From the NCBI GenBank assembly GCA_900542525.1, contig UQNZ01000002.1, positions 1 to 64,000 of the forward strand: DNA of 64,000 nt, in the 5' to 3' direction. Below, piece after piece: positions 1-9,646 of the stretch. Origin of the DNA: an uncultured Eggerthella sp. GTDB taxonomy: Bacteria; Actinomycetota; Coriobacteriia; Coriobacteriales; Eggerthellaceae. Under the pieces are notes generated by a model. It did not search any database. It had not been told where the DNA came from and saw only the letters and a list, made by a program, of their open reading frames with translations. A program made the position numbers and the translations under genes. How positions within the stretch are numbered: the stretch's first letter is position 1; every line of letters begins with the position of its first letter.

Positions 1-616
1 ATGTTCCGCCCGATTTGAGCCAGCCGGTCTTCGCCTTGCCAGCTGCATCGAAGTAATACCACTTGTTATTGACGAGCTGCCAACCTGCACTGTAGCCCTC
101 GGGTATCTTTGGCTCATTCGCGTTTTCATCTTCGACATCTCGAGAGCCTGCCGAAGGAGAATCGGACTGATCATGAGTTGGCAGTTCTGACGCTGGCTGG
201 TTCGCTGCAGTATGAAGCTGACCATTGTCTGAAGCGGAAGGGTTCTCATCGCTGGTAGTAGCAGTGCCCACAGAAGCATCGTCTGGTTGCTGAAACGCAC
301 TGCTCTCCTGCAGTTCAACCCGATCAGTGGCTTTTTCTTGCTTTGCTGCTTCATCTGTAGCTGCAGCCAGTTGTGCTGGTTGCGCACTCGGTTCCTCTGC
401 GACACAAGCGAGCGATGTGCCCTGCGCGCCCTGGGCCTCAAAAGCTGCGGCACTAGCAGAGAGCGAAGCGTCCTGCGCATAAGCAGGGTTTGACAGCACG
501 AATGCGCCCGTTGCAAACAATACGAGCACGCTAGCAAGCACAACGGCAAGCGTGCTCAGAATGCATTTCTTGATGGTTTTGCCTTGGTGGATCAGAGCGC
601 TTGAAAGATGCAGCAT
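1..616 (-). CDS. Secreted cell-wall-binding repeat protein (N-terminal part; runs off left edge)
   Basis: Open frame from ATG at 616 to the window edge, about 205 codons visible. Residues 1-15 are polar, followed by a hydrophobic segment (about 19-45) ending in NPAYAQ, which reads as a signal peptide with an AxA-type cleavage site. Residues 50-170 are low-complexity, rich in Ala, Ser, Glu and Gln, a probable wall-spanning linker. The last 35 residues begin choline-binding-type repeats (NKWYYFDAAGKAKTGWLKSGG). These repeats usually hold proteins non-covalently on the wall or teichoic acid; the effector domain, if any, lies outside the window. An AGAAGG ribosome site sits 10 nt before the start. 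The same repeat type occurs in the protein at 33677-34600. Confidence 0.85.
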   Translation of the reverse strand, partial: MLHLSSALIHQGKTIKKCILSTLAVVLASVLVLFATGAFVLSNPAYAQDASLSASAAAFEAQGAQGTSLACVAEEPSAQPAQLAAATDEAAKQEKATDRVELQESSAFQQPDDASVGTATTSDENPSASDNGQLHTAANQPASELPTHDQSDSPSAGSRDVEDENANEPKIPEGYSAGWQLVNNKWYYFDAAGKAKTGWLKSGGT

Positions 617-720
617 ACGAATACGACCTTCTCATTGACATAATCGTTTGAACTGCAATTATACCGCCATCGAAGACAGGATGACAAAGGTATGCTCTTC
701 TTTGCTTTCTTACGCGCTCA

Positions 721-2007
721 TTAATCCTGGACGCGGATGACCGAAGGATAGCCGCCGATGACCGCATTGGGGAGTGCGAGGATCTCATCGATGACCTTGG
801 CAACGCTGTCTTCGTGAGCCGTGTGCGTAACGAATACAAGGTTGACCGCATCACGCGCTTTCGTACCGCGCTGCTGAACCGACTGGAGCGACACATCGTA
901 CTTTGCGAAGATGTCTGCGCATGCTGCCAAAACGCCTGCGCGATCTTCCACGAGGAAGCGCAAATAATACTTCGTTTGCAGTTCTTCAACAGAGATGACC
1001 GGGATGTTATCCGTGCACGTGCAACCAACGATCGGCTTCACGCCAAGGTGCAGGTGGCGCGCCACTTCGAGCACATCGCCCATGACCGCACTCGCAGCAG
1101 GACCCGCGCCCGCGCCTTCACCGAAGAACATGGTCTCGCCTACAGCATCGCCGATCACGTAGATCGCGTTGAAGACGCCATTGACCTTCGCAAGCTGATG
1201 ATCGAGCGGAATCATAGTGGGGTGAACACGCACATCGATACCGTGATCGGTGCGATGAGCATGCGCAACGAGCTTCACGGCATAACCCATGGTGTCTGCC
1301 ATTGCCAGATCGACCGGCGAGATACGGCGGATGCCTTCAGTGTAGACATCATCCATGACCACACGCGAATTGAAAGCGATCGAAGCGAGGATAGCGATCT
1401 TCGCTGCTGCATCGTGGCCATCGACATCGGCCGTAGGATCAGCTTCTGCAAAACCTTTTGCCTGAGCTTCAGCGAGTGCTTCATCGTAGCTCAAGCCGTC
1501 TTCGCCCATGCGCGTGAGCATGTAGTTCGTCGTGCCATTCACGATACCCATGACGGCAGAGATCTCATTGGCGATAAGCGAGTGCTTCAGCGGACCGATG
1601 ATAGGGATGCCGCCACCAACGCTTGCCTCGAAAGCCAGCTCAACGCCCTTTTCTTCCGCAAGCGCCATGATCTCTTCACCCGAAGTTGCCATGACTGCCT
1701 TATTCGCGGTAACCACATTCTTGCCCGCATTGAGCGCATCAAGGATAACCTGCTTGGCAATGCCCGTGCCACCGATAAGCTCGATGACGATATCGATCTC
1801 GGGGTCGTTGATGATGTCGTTAAAGTCGAGCGTGAAGATATCAGCCACGCCATGCGCTTCAGCTTGTTCAGGTTCACGCGAACAAACGCGCACGAGCTCG
1901 ATATCGATGCCGTAATGACGCAGGAAATCTTCCTTGTGGTTGTGCAGAATATCGATGCAGCCGCCACCAACGGTACCGGTTCCAACCAAGCCGACTTTAA
2001 CTGCCAT
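721..2007 (-). CDS. hom: Homoserine dehydrogenase
   Basis: Reduces aspartate semialdehyde to homoserine with NAD(P)H, the entry to threonine and methionine synthesis; cytosolic. The 428-residue protein starts with the Rossmann motif GLVGTGTVG (6-14), carries the family signature ADPTADVDGHDAAAK around residues 195-210, and ends with an ACT domain (about 345-420, FLVEDRAGVLAA), the usual site of threonine feedback inhibition. A start six codons upstream is possible, but ATG 2007 has GGAG eight bases before it, and the upstream ATG overlaps that site. lysA lies 124 bp upstream on the same strand, so the two aspartate-family genes may be co-transcribed. Confidence 0.95.
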   Translation of the reverse strand: MAVKVGLVGTGTVGGGCIDILHNHKEDFLRHYGIDIELVRVCSREPEQAEAHGVADIFTLDFNDIINDPEIDIVIELIGGTGIAKQVILDALNAGKNVVTANKAVMATSGEEIMALAEEKGVELAFEASVGGGIPIIGPLKHSLIANEISAVMGIVNGTTNYMLTRMGEDGLSYDEALAEAQAKGFAEADPTADVDGHDAAAKIAILASIAFNSRVVMDDVYTEGIRRISPVDLAMADTMGYAVKLVAHAHRTDHGIDVRVHPTMIPLDHQLAKVNGVFNAIYVIGDAVGETMFFGEGAGAGPAASAVMGDVLEVARHLHLGVKPIVGCTCTDNIPVISVEELQTKYYLRFLVEDRAGVLAACADIFAKYDVSLQSVQQRGTKARDAVNLVFVTHTAHEDSVAKVIDEILALPNAVIGGYPSVIRVQD

Positions 2008-2062
2008 GTGATCCACTCCATTCAAAATCGTGTATCCCGTGATTATACCTACTTAAAGACGG

Positions 2063-2092
2063 ATCGAGCGACCAGATCGCGGGCCGCTCGAT
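2063..2092. terminator. Hairpin in lysA-hom spacer
   Basis: An 8-bp perfect inverted repeat, ATCGAGCG (2063-2070) and CGCTCGAT (2085-2092), lies between the lysA stop and the hom start. There is no U-run, so it may be a weak or factor-dependent terminator, an mRNA-stabilising stem, or chance. Confidence 0.3.
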
Positions 2093-2131
2093 AAGATAGC
2101 GTTTTCGATTGTCTTGCGGCGCTTTGGCTGC

Positions 2132-3490
2132 TTAGTCCACGTCGCACGCCATGAGATCGGCATAAGTCTCGCGGCGCGTGACGAGCTTGGCTCGCCCATC
2201 CTTCACGAACACGATGCCCGGACGCGGCTGGCCGTTATAGTTGCTTGCCATGGAATGACAGTAGGCACCGGTACCGAACACGCAGATGACATCGTCCAGA
2301 TCGGGATGTTGCAGCGGGCGATCGAGCACGACCGCATCACCGCTTTCGCAGTGTTTGCCGCAGATGGTCACGATCTCCGTGCGCGGCTGGTCGGCCTTGT
2401 TCGCAATCACCGGCTCGTAGTCTGCATGATAGAGCGCCGTGCGGATATTGTCGGACATGCCGCCATCGATGGCCACATACTTGCGAATGCCAGGAAGCGT
2501 CTTCAAGATGCCTACCTTGTAGAGCGTGACGCCTGGCACGGCAACCATCGAACGACCTGGCTCGCACAGAAGACGCGGCTCGGCGAAGGCGAACTCGGCG
2601 CAATACCTCTTCATGGCCGTGGTGACCACTTCAGCGAATTCATCGATCGACGAAGGGTTTTCTTCGGTGGTATACGCGATGCCCAGACCGCCGCCCACAT
2701 CGATCTCGCCCACTTCGATACCGTAGTGACCCTTAACGCGTGCCGCGAATTCGACAATGACCTTGATGGCCTCATCGAACGAATGCAGCGCGAAGATCTG
2801 AGAGCCAATGTGCATATGGAAGCCCACCAGGTTGACATTCGGAAGCTCAAGAATGTCGGCCACGCAGTTGAATGCGAAATCTTCGCGCATGGTGAAACCG
2901 AACTTCGAGTCTTCGCAACCCGTACGGATGTATTCGTGCGTATCCGCCTCGACACCTGGCGTGATACGCATGTAGATGTCCTGCGTCTTGCCCAGTTGAC
3001 CTGCGATCTCGGAAACGCGACGAGCCTCGATGCGCGAATCGACCACGATGCGCCCTACCCCTGCCGCAATGGCTTCTTGCAGCTCTTGCGGAGTCTTGTT
3101 GTTGCCATGCACGAACACACGCTCCATCGGAAAATCGACCGCTTGCGCCAGCGCCAGTTCGCCGCCGCCCGATACGTCAAGGCAAAGGTCATGCGTGTTC
3201 ACGAGGCGGCAGACCGCCTTGTTTAAAAATGCCTTCGAAGCATAGATGACATCGGAATTAGGATAGCGCGAAGCGAATGCATTGCGATAGGTTTCCATGC
3301 GGTTCTCGAGGTCTGCCTGGTCGTACACGTAGAGCGCCGTGCCGAATTCTTCGGCAACTTTCACCATGTCCACACCGCCGATATGAAGATGGCCATCGAT
3401 GACCTCTGCGGTCATTGGCAGGCATTCGCCTAGCTCCATGGTGGTGAGATTATCAGGTTCAACATCATGCTTTGGTGCTGGAAGCGACAT
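2132..3490 (-). CDS. lysA: Diaminopimelate decarboxylase
   Basis: PLP enzyme that decarboxylates meso-diaminopimelate to L-lysine, the last step of lysine synthesis. The 452-residue protein has the alanine-racemase-like barrel with PLP lysine K86 in VIYASKAFLNK, the HMHIGSQ motif, a glycine-rich phosphate loop (DVGGGLGI), EPGRSMVA, and the C-terminal CGKHCESGD motif that supplies the catalytic Cys of the partner subunit. Length fits the family with an N-terminal extension of about 20 residues. ATG 3490 has GAAAGG seven bases upstream and is preferred over the start six codons earlier. hom follows downstream on the same strand. Confidence 0.96.
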   Translation of the reverse strand: MSLPAPKHDVEPDNLTTMELGECLPMTAEVIDGHLHIGGVDMVKVAEEFGTALYVYDQADLENRMETYRNAFASRYPNSDVIYASKAFLNKAVCRLVNTHDLCLDVSGGGELALAQAVDFPMERVFVHGNNKTPQELQEAIAAGVGRIVVDSRIEARRVSEIAGQLGKTQDIYMRITPGVEADTHEYIRTGCEDSKFGFTMREDFAFNCVADILELPNVNLVGFHMHIGSQIFALHSFDEAIKVIVEFAARVKGHYGIEVGEIDVGGGLGIAYTTEENPSSIDEFAEVVTTAMKRYCAEFAFAEPRLLCEPGRSMVAVPGVTLYKVGILKTLPGIRKYVAIDGGMSDNIRTALYHADYEPVIANKADQPRTEIVTICGKHCESGDAVVLDRPLQHPDLDDVICVFGTGAYCHSMASNYNGQPRPGIVFVKDGRAKLVTRRETYADLMACDVD

Positions 3491-3575
3491 GGGGACCCTT
3501 TCTTTCATGCCTCGTTAGGTATGCTAGTTATATTAGGTTAACTTATCCGTATCTACCCCATAGTAATAGGTAGGA

Positions 3576-5261
3576 CTACGAAAATAAAGCGAAGAAACGC
3601 GATAGTAACGATTCATCGGTTTCTTGCACCTCTTCAGGCTCAGGCTCAGGCAGCGCGATCGCTTCAGTGGTCATGACGAACTGGACGAGCGTAACGTTGG
3701 TGTTGCGTGTGTCCACGAAGCTTTTCGGTACGAAATCGCTCTTGTCGTAATCGGCCATCATGGCATCGATCTCGGCTTGGACTTTATCAGGGATGGTCGC
3801 GCTCTCCTCATGAAGTGTGGCTGTTCCTTCAGCCAACGCCGACACTCCTTCGCTCAACCGGTCAGCTCCCTGCGCAAGACTTCCGCTCGAATTCGCAAGT
3901 TCGCTCACGCCTGCATCGAGCGCGGCAGAGCCATTCGTGAGCTCATCGCCTTGCTGAGCAATCTCGCTGAGACCATCTGAAAGCTTGGTGAGCGAACTGT
4001 CAAGCGGCGCATAGCCATCTGCAAGCCCTTCAACCCCTGAAGCATAGTCTTTCAGCTGGCTGAACTGTCCTGACATACCTGAAAGTTGAGCAAGGATCGC
4101 CTCTTTTTCAGCTTGCGACATCGTGGGACTTGCTTGGATAGCGTTCACCAGCTGCTGCATCTGCGTTTGTGCCTGGTCGAGGGAGTGTACTATAGCAGCG
4201 CTCGCTTGGCTCAACCCTTCAAGCTGCTCAGCGAAGGTCTTCGATCCCGCAGCTGCCTGCGCAAGACCGTCGCTTATCTGCGCGATACCTGCCACATAGG
4301 CAGCAACACCCGCAGAGAGCTCTTGAGCACCCCCTTGCAACTGAGCCGTTCCGCTCTCAAGCTGCTGGGTTCCAGCCGCGAACGCTGTTGTGCCTTCTTC
4401 AAGGTCTTTCGCGCCCGTATCGAGCTTGTCAGTTCCCTCGATAAGCTCATCGAATTGCGCAATGAGCGCGCTCGAATCGGGGGCTTCGATCGCCATCGAG
4501 AAAGGGATAGCGGCGATGCTCACACCATCCATCTCGAAGTCTTCGACATGGGCAGTGAGCGCATAGGAACCCGTCTTGCCGGGCATACCACTGAACGTGA
4601 CTGCCGTGTTAGAGCCATTGAGCGCGATGGCACCTTCATCTGTGGCAATGTTCGAGGCGTGGTCCATCGGAAGCGTGCAGGTGATCTGCAACAGATAATT
4701 GTCGAAGTAGAGCGGATCGATCGCTCGATTCTGGGTAGTCTCGATGCTTATCTTCAGGTCGCCCGACTTGCCTGCAACTTCTTCAGGCGAGCACACCTTG
4801 CCATCAAGTTCGTAGGTGATGCTCACGTTCCAAGGCAGATCAGCCGAAGCAAGATTGCCCTGATAGGCGAACGATTCGCTCTCCACGGTGCAGAGCACGC
4901 TATCAGACTCGCACGCGATGTTCGTGCTGTCGGTCAGGTTCACCACTTCGTTGTAGGTGCCGAAATCCTTCACCATCACGGGTTCTTCGGAAAACAGTTC
5001 ATTCACCACGTAGAGGTGTTTCACCGCGCCAGTAGCAGTCATACTCGCATACACGACCTCTTGCTTTTCGCACGTGCCTTCGAGCAGGGTTGAAGGCGGT
5101 GCAGAAAGCGCAGTGTTGGTCGCGCTCTCCGTCTTGGCCGCATCGGTCTGCTGCCCTTCGGCGGCATACCCAAGATTCGCAGGAGCGATCTCGGTGATGG
5201 CGGTCGCAATGATCAATAGCACGCAAAGCGCCATTGCTAATGCCGTTCTTCGTAGCGTCAT
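3576..5261 (-). CDS. Exported X-X-X-Leu-X-X-Gly heptad-repeat protein
   Basis: The 561-residue protein has an N-terminal signal peptide or membrane anchor (about 3-32, ending GYAA). Residues 60-270 form a soluble beta-rich region. From about 275 to 500 there are repeated heptads of the X-X-X-Leu-X-X-Gly type (for example TQQLESGTAQLQGG, NGSAALDAGVSEL), as found in YhgE/Pip-like and MMPL-linked proteins. These predict a long extracytoplasmic coiled coil. There is no clear C-terminal membrane segment. The start is five bases after the MMPL stop, with AGGTGA inside the end of the upstream gene, so translation is probably coupled. Inference: accessory partner of the MMPL transporter. A GTG nine bases earlier is the alternative start. 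Confidence 0.8.
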   Translation of the reverse strand: MTLRRTALAMALCVLLIIATAITEIAPANLGYAAEGQQTDAAKTESATNTALSAPPSTLLEGTCEKQEVVYASMTATGAVKHLYVVNELFSEEPVMVKDFGTYNEVVNLTDSTNIACESDSVLCTVESESFAYQGNLASADLPWNVSITYELDGKVCSPEEVAGKSGDLKISIETTQNRAIDPLYFDNYLLQITCTLPMDHASNIATDEGAIALNGSNTAVTFSGMPGKTGSYALTAHVEDFEMDGVSIAAIPFSMAIEAPDSSALIAQFDELIEGTDKLDTGAKDLEEGTTAFAAGTQQLESGTAQLQGGAQELSAGVAAYVAGIAQISDGLAQAAAGSKTFAEQLEGLSQASAAIVHSLDQAQTQMQQLVNAIQASPTMSQAEKEAILAQLSGMSGQFSQLKDYASGVEGLADGYAPLDSSLTKLSDGLSEIAQQGDELTNGSAALDAGVSELANSSGSLAQGADRLSEGVSALAEGTATLHEESATIPDKVQAEIDAMMADYDKSDFVPKSFVDTRNTNVTLVQFVMTTEAIALPEPEPEEVQETDESLLSRFFALFS

Positions 5262-5266
5262 GGCTC

Positions 5267-7384
5267 TCACCTGTTCGCTTTCTCTTCGAGTGGCTGTTTG
5301 TAGGGCTGTTTATAGAAATGCGTTTTGAGCGTGGTCTTTTCGATAACGCGATCAAAGACCATGAAGAGCATCGGCAAGAGCAGGAAGGTGTTGAGCGCTG
5401 CGATGAACGCGCCACGCCCAATGAGCGTTCCCAGGCTCGCAATAACCCCGTTGCTCGAGATGAGGCCAATGAATACACCGCACAGCGTAAGGATGGTCGC
5501 TGAAGTAAGGATCGTGATCGCGCTGCGCGAGATCGCCTGCAAGATAGCAGGGCGCTTCGGCATCGTGGTACGTTTATCAAGATAGGAACGCGTGAGGATG
5601 ATCGTATAATCGACCGTTGCTCCCAACATGATCGCACTGATGATGAGGTATCCAATGTACTGGATAGACTCGCCCGCGAAATAAGGGATAGCTAGGTTGA
5701 TCCAGATCGAGCTCTCGATCGTGAGCAACAAGATGAGCGGGATCGATAGGCTGCGGAACATGAGCAAGAGCACAAGTCCGATAGCGATGATCGAAGCGAA
5801 GAGCACGCGTGCAGAGTCGTCGTTCACGATAAGCGACATATCGTAGCTCGTTACCATGGAACCAACGAGCTTCGCTTCATCGGGATAGTAGAGCTGACAT
5901 ACATCGCGGATACGCTGTACGAGCGCAAACGCTTCAGCGCTTTCGCCGCTCAAGTCGGTCGCTATGATGATGCGCGAATAACCGCCTGAGATGAGCGATT
6001 CAAGGCTTGTCGGGGGCACCATATCGGTGGGAATACGTTCTGAGACCGTGGTCACGTACGACGTGATCGAGCTCACGTGCGGCAACGTATCGAGCGCAGC
6101 GATCAGCTCCTTCTCTTTACCCCACTGGCCTTCGGGCACGAGCACCGCACATTGACCAGAGGCGCTGAAGGTCCCCTCAATGAGCTCGGTGTCCTCATAG
6201 AGCTGGCTGCCCGGCTCCACGAATCCGCTTGCGCCATACACATATTCGGTGTTTCGCGACCCCAAGAATGCCGGCACCACGATGAGCGCCACAATAAGGG
6301 TGAACGGGATGCTCAAGCGCATGCACCACTTCGCGAACTTGTCGAAAGAGGGCAAGAATTTGCGATGCGCTGTTCTCTGCAGCAGCTTTTCGGAAAGCAA
6401 AACCATAACAGGCAAGATGAACAGCACTGAAAGGAAGCTGAACACGATGCCTTTTGCCAACACCACGCCCATATCCGCACCAATAAGAAATGCCATCGCG
6501 CAGAGAGAAAGGAATCCAAAGAACGTGGTCGCAGCCGACGAAGCGATGACGCCCGAAGCCTTATGCATGCCCGCGAGCGCAGCATCATAGGACGAACGAC
6601 CCTCTTGCTTGAAATGACGGTATTCGTGCAGCATGACGATACCGTAATCCATGGAGACCGCAAGCTGCAGGATAGCCGCGCACATCTGCGTGATGAACGA
6701 GATCTCGCCGAAGATGATATTGGTACCGAGGTTATACACGATCGAGATACCGATAACCGAAAGGAAGAGCACCGGTTCGAACCATGCCTCACTTGTTAGA
6801 AGCAGAAGCCCCAGGATCACGATGACCGCCATGACCAGAATGAGCTGGATCTCGAAGTCCGACGAACCCTGCGCGACCGCCGTATTCACTTCGTCACCTG
6901 AAAGCGCGACCGCACTCGCCCCTCCCGCCTGAGCCGTCTCTTTGATCGCATCAAGCGCCTCGACCGACTTCGTTGAATCGAGTGCGATCTGATAAAGATA
7001 GCCCTCATCACTCTTCCATGCCTTCACGATATCGACATCATACGTTTCGAGTGGCCGGCGAATGTCCACCACATCGCCGAGCCAAATGAGATCATCCACC
7101 CCGTCGATCGCCGCAAATTCATCGGCAAGAGCATCGGCCTGCATGAGATCGATCCCTTGAGCGTAAATGTAACTGTTGGGCAAATTCGCACCAAAGGCAT
7201 CTTCGAGCGTTTGAAGCGAACTGGTAGAGGGAGAATCTTCGGGCAAGTAATCCGAGAATTGGTAGTTGATCTTCACCAACGGGATGCAGAGCGCACAGGC
7301 AACGCACAGCAAAAGTGCTGCTGCCAATACCCCTTTTGGATGATTGAGACTTGCACGGAAGAGCCTGTCGATCATATGACGCAT
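5267..7384 (-). CDS. MMPL/RND-family membrane transporter
   Basis: The 705-residue protein has the two-fold RND architecture: one N-terminal helix (about 18-36), an extracytoplasmic loop, a bundle of about five helices (about 180-345), a second helix (about 370-388), a second loop, and a last bundle (about 540-690). The sequence SMDYGIVMLHEYRHF in the first half and GATVDYTIILTRSYLD in the second are the conserved helix-4 motifs with the proton-relay Asp/Tyr seen in MmpL and HpnN relatives. Such proteins export lipids, lipoglycans or hydrophobic compounds; the substrate cannot be read from sequence. A GGGGAGGG ribosome site precedes ATG 7384. It forms an apparent two-gene operon with the heptad-repeat protein. 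Confidence 0.88.
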   Translation of the reverse strand: MRHMIDRLFRASLNHPKGVLAAALLLCVACALCIPLVKINYQFSDYLPEDSPSTSSLQTLEDAFGANLPNSYIYAQGIDLMQADALADEFAAIDGVDDLIWLGDVVDIRRPLETYDVDIVKAWKSDEGYLYQIALDSTKSVEALDAIKETAQAGGASAVALSGDEVNTAVAQGSSDFEIQLILVMAVIVILGLLLLTSEAWFEPVLFLSVIGISIVYNLGTNIIFGEISFITQMCAAILQLAVSMDYGIVMLHEYRHFKQEGRSSYDAALAGMHKASGVIASSAATTFFGFLSLCAMAFLIGADMGVVLAKGIVFSFLSVLFILPVMVLLSEKLLQRTAHRKFLPSFDKFAKWCMRLSIPFTLIVALIVVPAFLGSRNTEYVYGASGFVEPGSQLYEDTELIEGTFSASGQCAVLVPEGQWGKEKELIAALDTLPHVSSITSYVTTVSERIPTDMVPPTSLESLISGGYSRIIIATDLSGESAEAFALVQRIRDVCQLYYPDEAKLVGSMVTSYDMSLIVNDDSARVLFASIIAIGLVLLLMFRSLSIPLILLLTIESSIWINLAIPYFAGESIQYIGYLIISAIMLGATVDYTIILTRSYLDKRTTMPKRPAILQAISRSAITILTSATILTLCGVFIGLISSNGVIASLGTLIGRGAFIAALNTFLLLPMLFMVFDRVIEKTTLKTHFYKQPYKQPLEEKANR

Positions 7385-7540
7385 AACCCTCCCCTTTGTG
7401 CGCTGTTGAATAGATAGCTCGCTAAGTCTTTTTACATTCCGCGATTCTTGAGCGCTTTATTCCCCCGCGCGCTCATGGAAACGCATAGAACGTAGTATAA
7501 ACAATCAGATGGAGCTAACGATTCATGAAAGGGATTCTCC

Positions 7541-7984
7541 ATGCTAAAAATCACCGTTATCGCAGTCGGCAAGTTGAAAGAGCGCTTTTGGCGCGATGCA
7601 TGCGCTGAGTATAGCAAGCGGCTTAGTGGTTACTGCAACCTGACCGTACGTGAGATCCCTGATTCGAACCGCGAACAAGAAGGAGCTCTCGTTCTCGAGG
7701 CACTGCCTGAGAACGCAACTATCATCGTGCTCGATATCCAAGGGAAAGAGACCTCGAGCGAAGCCCTCGCGAGCCGAATCGAGCGCTACACCGTTGAAGG
7801 CGCATCGCATTTGGTGTTCGCGATCGGCGGATCCGACGGTCTTACGGATGCGGTGAAAGAACGCGCTGCCTGGCGCATGAGCTTCGGGCCGATCACGCTT
7901 CCTCACAATTTAGCGCGTGTGGTTTTGCTCGAGCAGATCTATCGCGCCTTCAAGATCATCAAACGCGAACCGTATCATAAATAA
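7541..7984 (+). CDS. rlmH: 23S rRNA pseudouridine-1915 N3-methyltransferase
   Basis: SPOUT-class SAM-dependent methyltransferase that acts on 70S ribosomes at helix 69. The 147-residue protein is slightly shorter than the usual 155-159. It shows the N-terminal IAVGKLKERFW motif, the knot-forming FAIGGSDGL segment (about 87-95), and the family C-terminus LARVVLLEQIYRAFKI followed by REPYHK. AAGGGA precedes the ATG. It is convergent with the LCP gene and divergent from the MMPL pair. Confidence 0.96.
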   Translation: MLKITVIAVGKLKERFWRDACAEYSKRLSGYCNLTVREIPDSNREQEGALVLEALPENATIIVLDIQGKETSSEALASRIERYTVEGASHLVFAIGGSDGLTDAVKERAAWRMSFGPITLPHNLARVVLLEQIYRAFKIIKREPYHK

Positions 7985-7987
7985 AGA

Positions 7988-8012
7988 TGACGAACGATGA
8001 ATTCCTTCGTCA
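7988..8012. terminator. Hairpin between convergent rlmH and LCP genes
   Basis: Inverted repeat TGACGAA (7988-7994) / TTCGTCA (8006-8012) lies in the short gap between the two convergent stops. There is no strong U-run on either side, so its role as a shared terminator is only suggested by position. Confidence 0.4.
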
Positions 8013-8015
8013 AAC

Positions 8016-9494
8016 TTATTCCCAGTCGGCGCCAACTACTACGAGGAAATCGGTCGTGAAGGAATAGGTTCCGCCGGTGTTCTTCTTCAGCTGACCTACC
8101 CCAAGCGCATCGGCAATTGCTTGAGCTTGAGCCTTGTCGGAATCATTGTTGTAGATGATGAGCGTGTTCTTGTAGTTAGAATCATCCGCGTTGCCCGTGT
8201 CGGTTATTGCGCCTTTATCCGAAAGCTTTCCTGCAGCCTCTGCCGCAACGCCATTTATGCCTGCGCCATTACGAACTGCGATCTTAACGCCTGAAAGGCT
8301 CGCGTCAGAAGCACCTGATGTGTTCTTTGAGGAAACGTTCTTGCCGCCGTCGCCAACAACCGCAAGCGTGACACCCGTATTAGGGTCAACCAGGTCTTTT
8401 TCGGTTGGAGGCAATCCCGCATCGACGCGCTTCATCATCTCACGCCATGGCTCTTCATCAAGGATCGCCCACCAGATATCATCCTCATAAAGTGGCGTGG
8501 TGGGTTCCATAGCCGAATAGATATCTTCTTCAACGTTGATATCTTTGAAGGTGTTCGCGAAGCCAAGGATGCTTGAAACCGAGAAATCGGTAGTGATGTA
8601 GTCGGCAAGTGTGTTGACGGTGTTGGTCATGGTTGCCACGTCGGAAGACATGATCTTCTTCAAGATAGCTGAGATGACCATGCGCTGGTTCGCCGCACGC
8701 ATAAGGTCGCCATCGCCGTACTTGTCATAGGCATGACGCGAACGGCAAAGTACGAGCGCTTGCGAGCCATTGAGCGTTTGAGGGCCAGCTTCGAGCGGTT
8801 CGCCTGCAAGAGGGTCGTTGATGGCCATGGGTACATCGACCTCAACACCACCGAGCGCATTGACCACGTCTTCAAAACCATTGAAATCGATCTCGGCATA
8901 GTGATGGATCGGCACACCCGCCAGCTCGGAAACCGTCTTAACCGCAAGCGAAGGACCGCCGAATGCATACGCTGCGTTGATCTTCTGCTTACCGTAGCCC
9001 GGCAGTTCGACCATCGTGTCACGATAGATCGAAACCATGGTTATCTTGGTGTTGCGCGGATCGACGCGCGTAAGAATCATGGAGTCAGTACGATAAGCGC
9101 CACCGTAAATGTCGCTCTCTTCGCGCTCTTCCGATTTATCAACGCCGATCAAAAGCATGTAGAACGGTTCACTGGGAGAATCGGATGCGGTGAGCGAAGC
9201 GAGCAGATCATCATCGAGGCCGTCTTGCAGATTGCGGTCGATATTGGAAATGAAGGCAAACGCAACGCCAACGCCTGCAAGTACGACCACCAAGAAGATC
9301 GCAGCAACCGTCATGCCGATCTTGCGTTTATGATGCTTCTTTTGCTTGCGCGAGGCATCTCGATATTGTCCAACATTACCATGCCGAGAATAGGCGCTCA
9401 CATCATAGGGCGATGTAAAAGATCTCTCGTTATATGACGAGCTCTCGGCATTATGGGCGGCGTGGCGCCCAGACTTTTTTTGCGATTTCATCAT
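8016..9494 (-). CDS. LytR-CpsA-Psr family wall-polymer ligase
   Basis: LCP enzymes move undecaprenyl-linked polymers such as wall teichoic acid, capsule or arabinogalactan onto peptidoglycan outside the membrane. The 492-residue protein has a basic cytosolic tail (1-57), one membrane helix (about 58-82), and an LCP domain (about 125-300). The LCP domain has the conserved DSMILTRVDP, SIYRDTMVELPG and KINAAYAFGG segments and the Arg-rich RSRHAYDKYGDGDLMRAANQ segment that contacts the pyrophosphate. A LytR_C domain (about 395-490) ends the protein. No strong ribosome site is seen before the tandem ATG codons, so the mRNA leader may be very short. It could attach the polymer made by the 44-59 kb locus. 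Confidence 0.92.
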   Translation of the reverse strand: MMKSQKKSGRHAAHNAESSSYNERSFTSPYDVSAYSRHGNVGQYRDASRKQKKHHKRKIGMTVAAIFLVVVLAGVGVAFAFISNIDRNLQDGLDDDLLASLTASDSPSEPFYMLLIGVDKSEEREESDIYGGAYRTDSMILTRVDPRNTKITMVSIYRDTMVELPGYGKQKINAAYAFGGPSLAVKTVSELAGVPIHHYAEIDFNGFEDVVNALGGVEVDVPMAINDPLAGEPLEAGPQTLNGSQALVLCRSRHAYDKYGDGDLMRAANQRMVISAILKKIMSSDVATMTNTVNTLADYITTDFSVSSILGFANTFKDINVEEDIYSAMEPTTPLYEDDIWWAILDEEPWREMMKRVDAGLPPTEKDLVDPNTGVTLAVVGDGGKNVSSKNTSGASDASLSGVKIAVRNGAGINGVAAEAAGKLSDKGAITDTGNADDSNYKNTLIIYNNDSDKAQAQAIADALGVGQLKKNTGGTYSFTTDFLVVVGADWE

Positions 9495-9646
9495 GACTAT
9501 ATAATGAGCAAACTCTATTTGTTACGCAATTGTTTATCGGGTAACAAACAAGAACTCCGCTTATTTAGCGTTTTTTCTCCAAAATTATGTTGAGCCAATG
9601 GATTTTATAAGGTTTCTCGTACAAACAGAAGACCTTTTTGTTGGTC

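Noticed and set aside
814..2094. 426-codon plus-strand frame opposite hom
   Set aside because: It is Arg/His/Asp-rich with no family pattern, the mirror of a real minus-strand gene; similar mirror frames over lysA (2114-3226), the heptad-repeat protein (4086-5093) and the kinase gene (18672-20360) were left out for the same reason.
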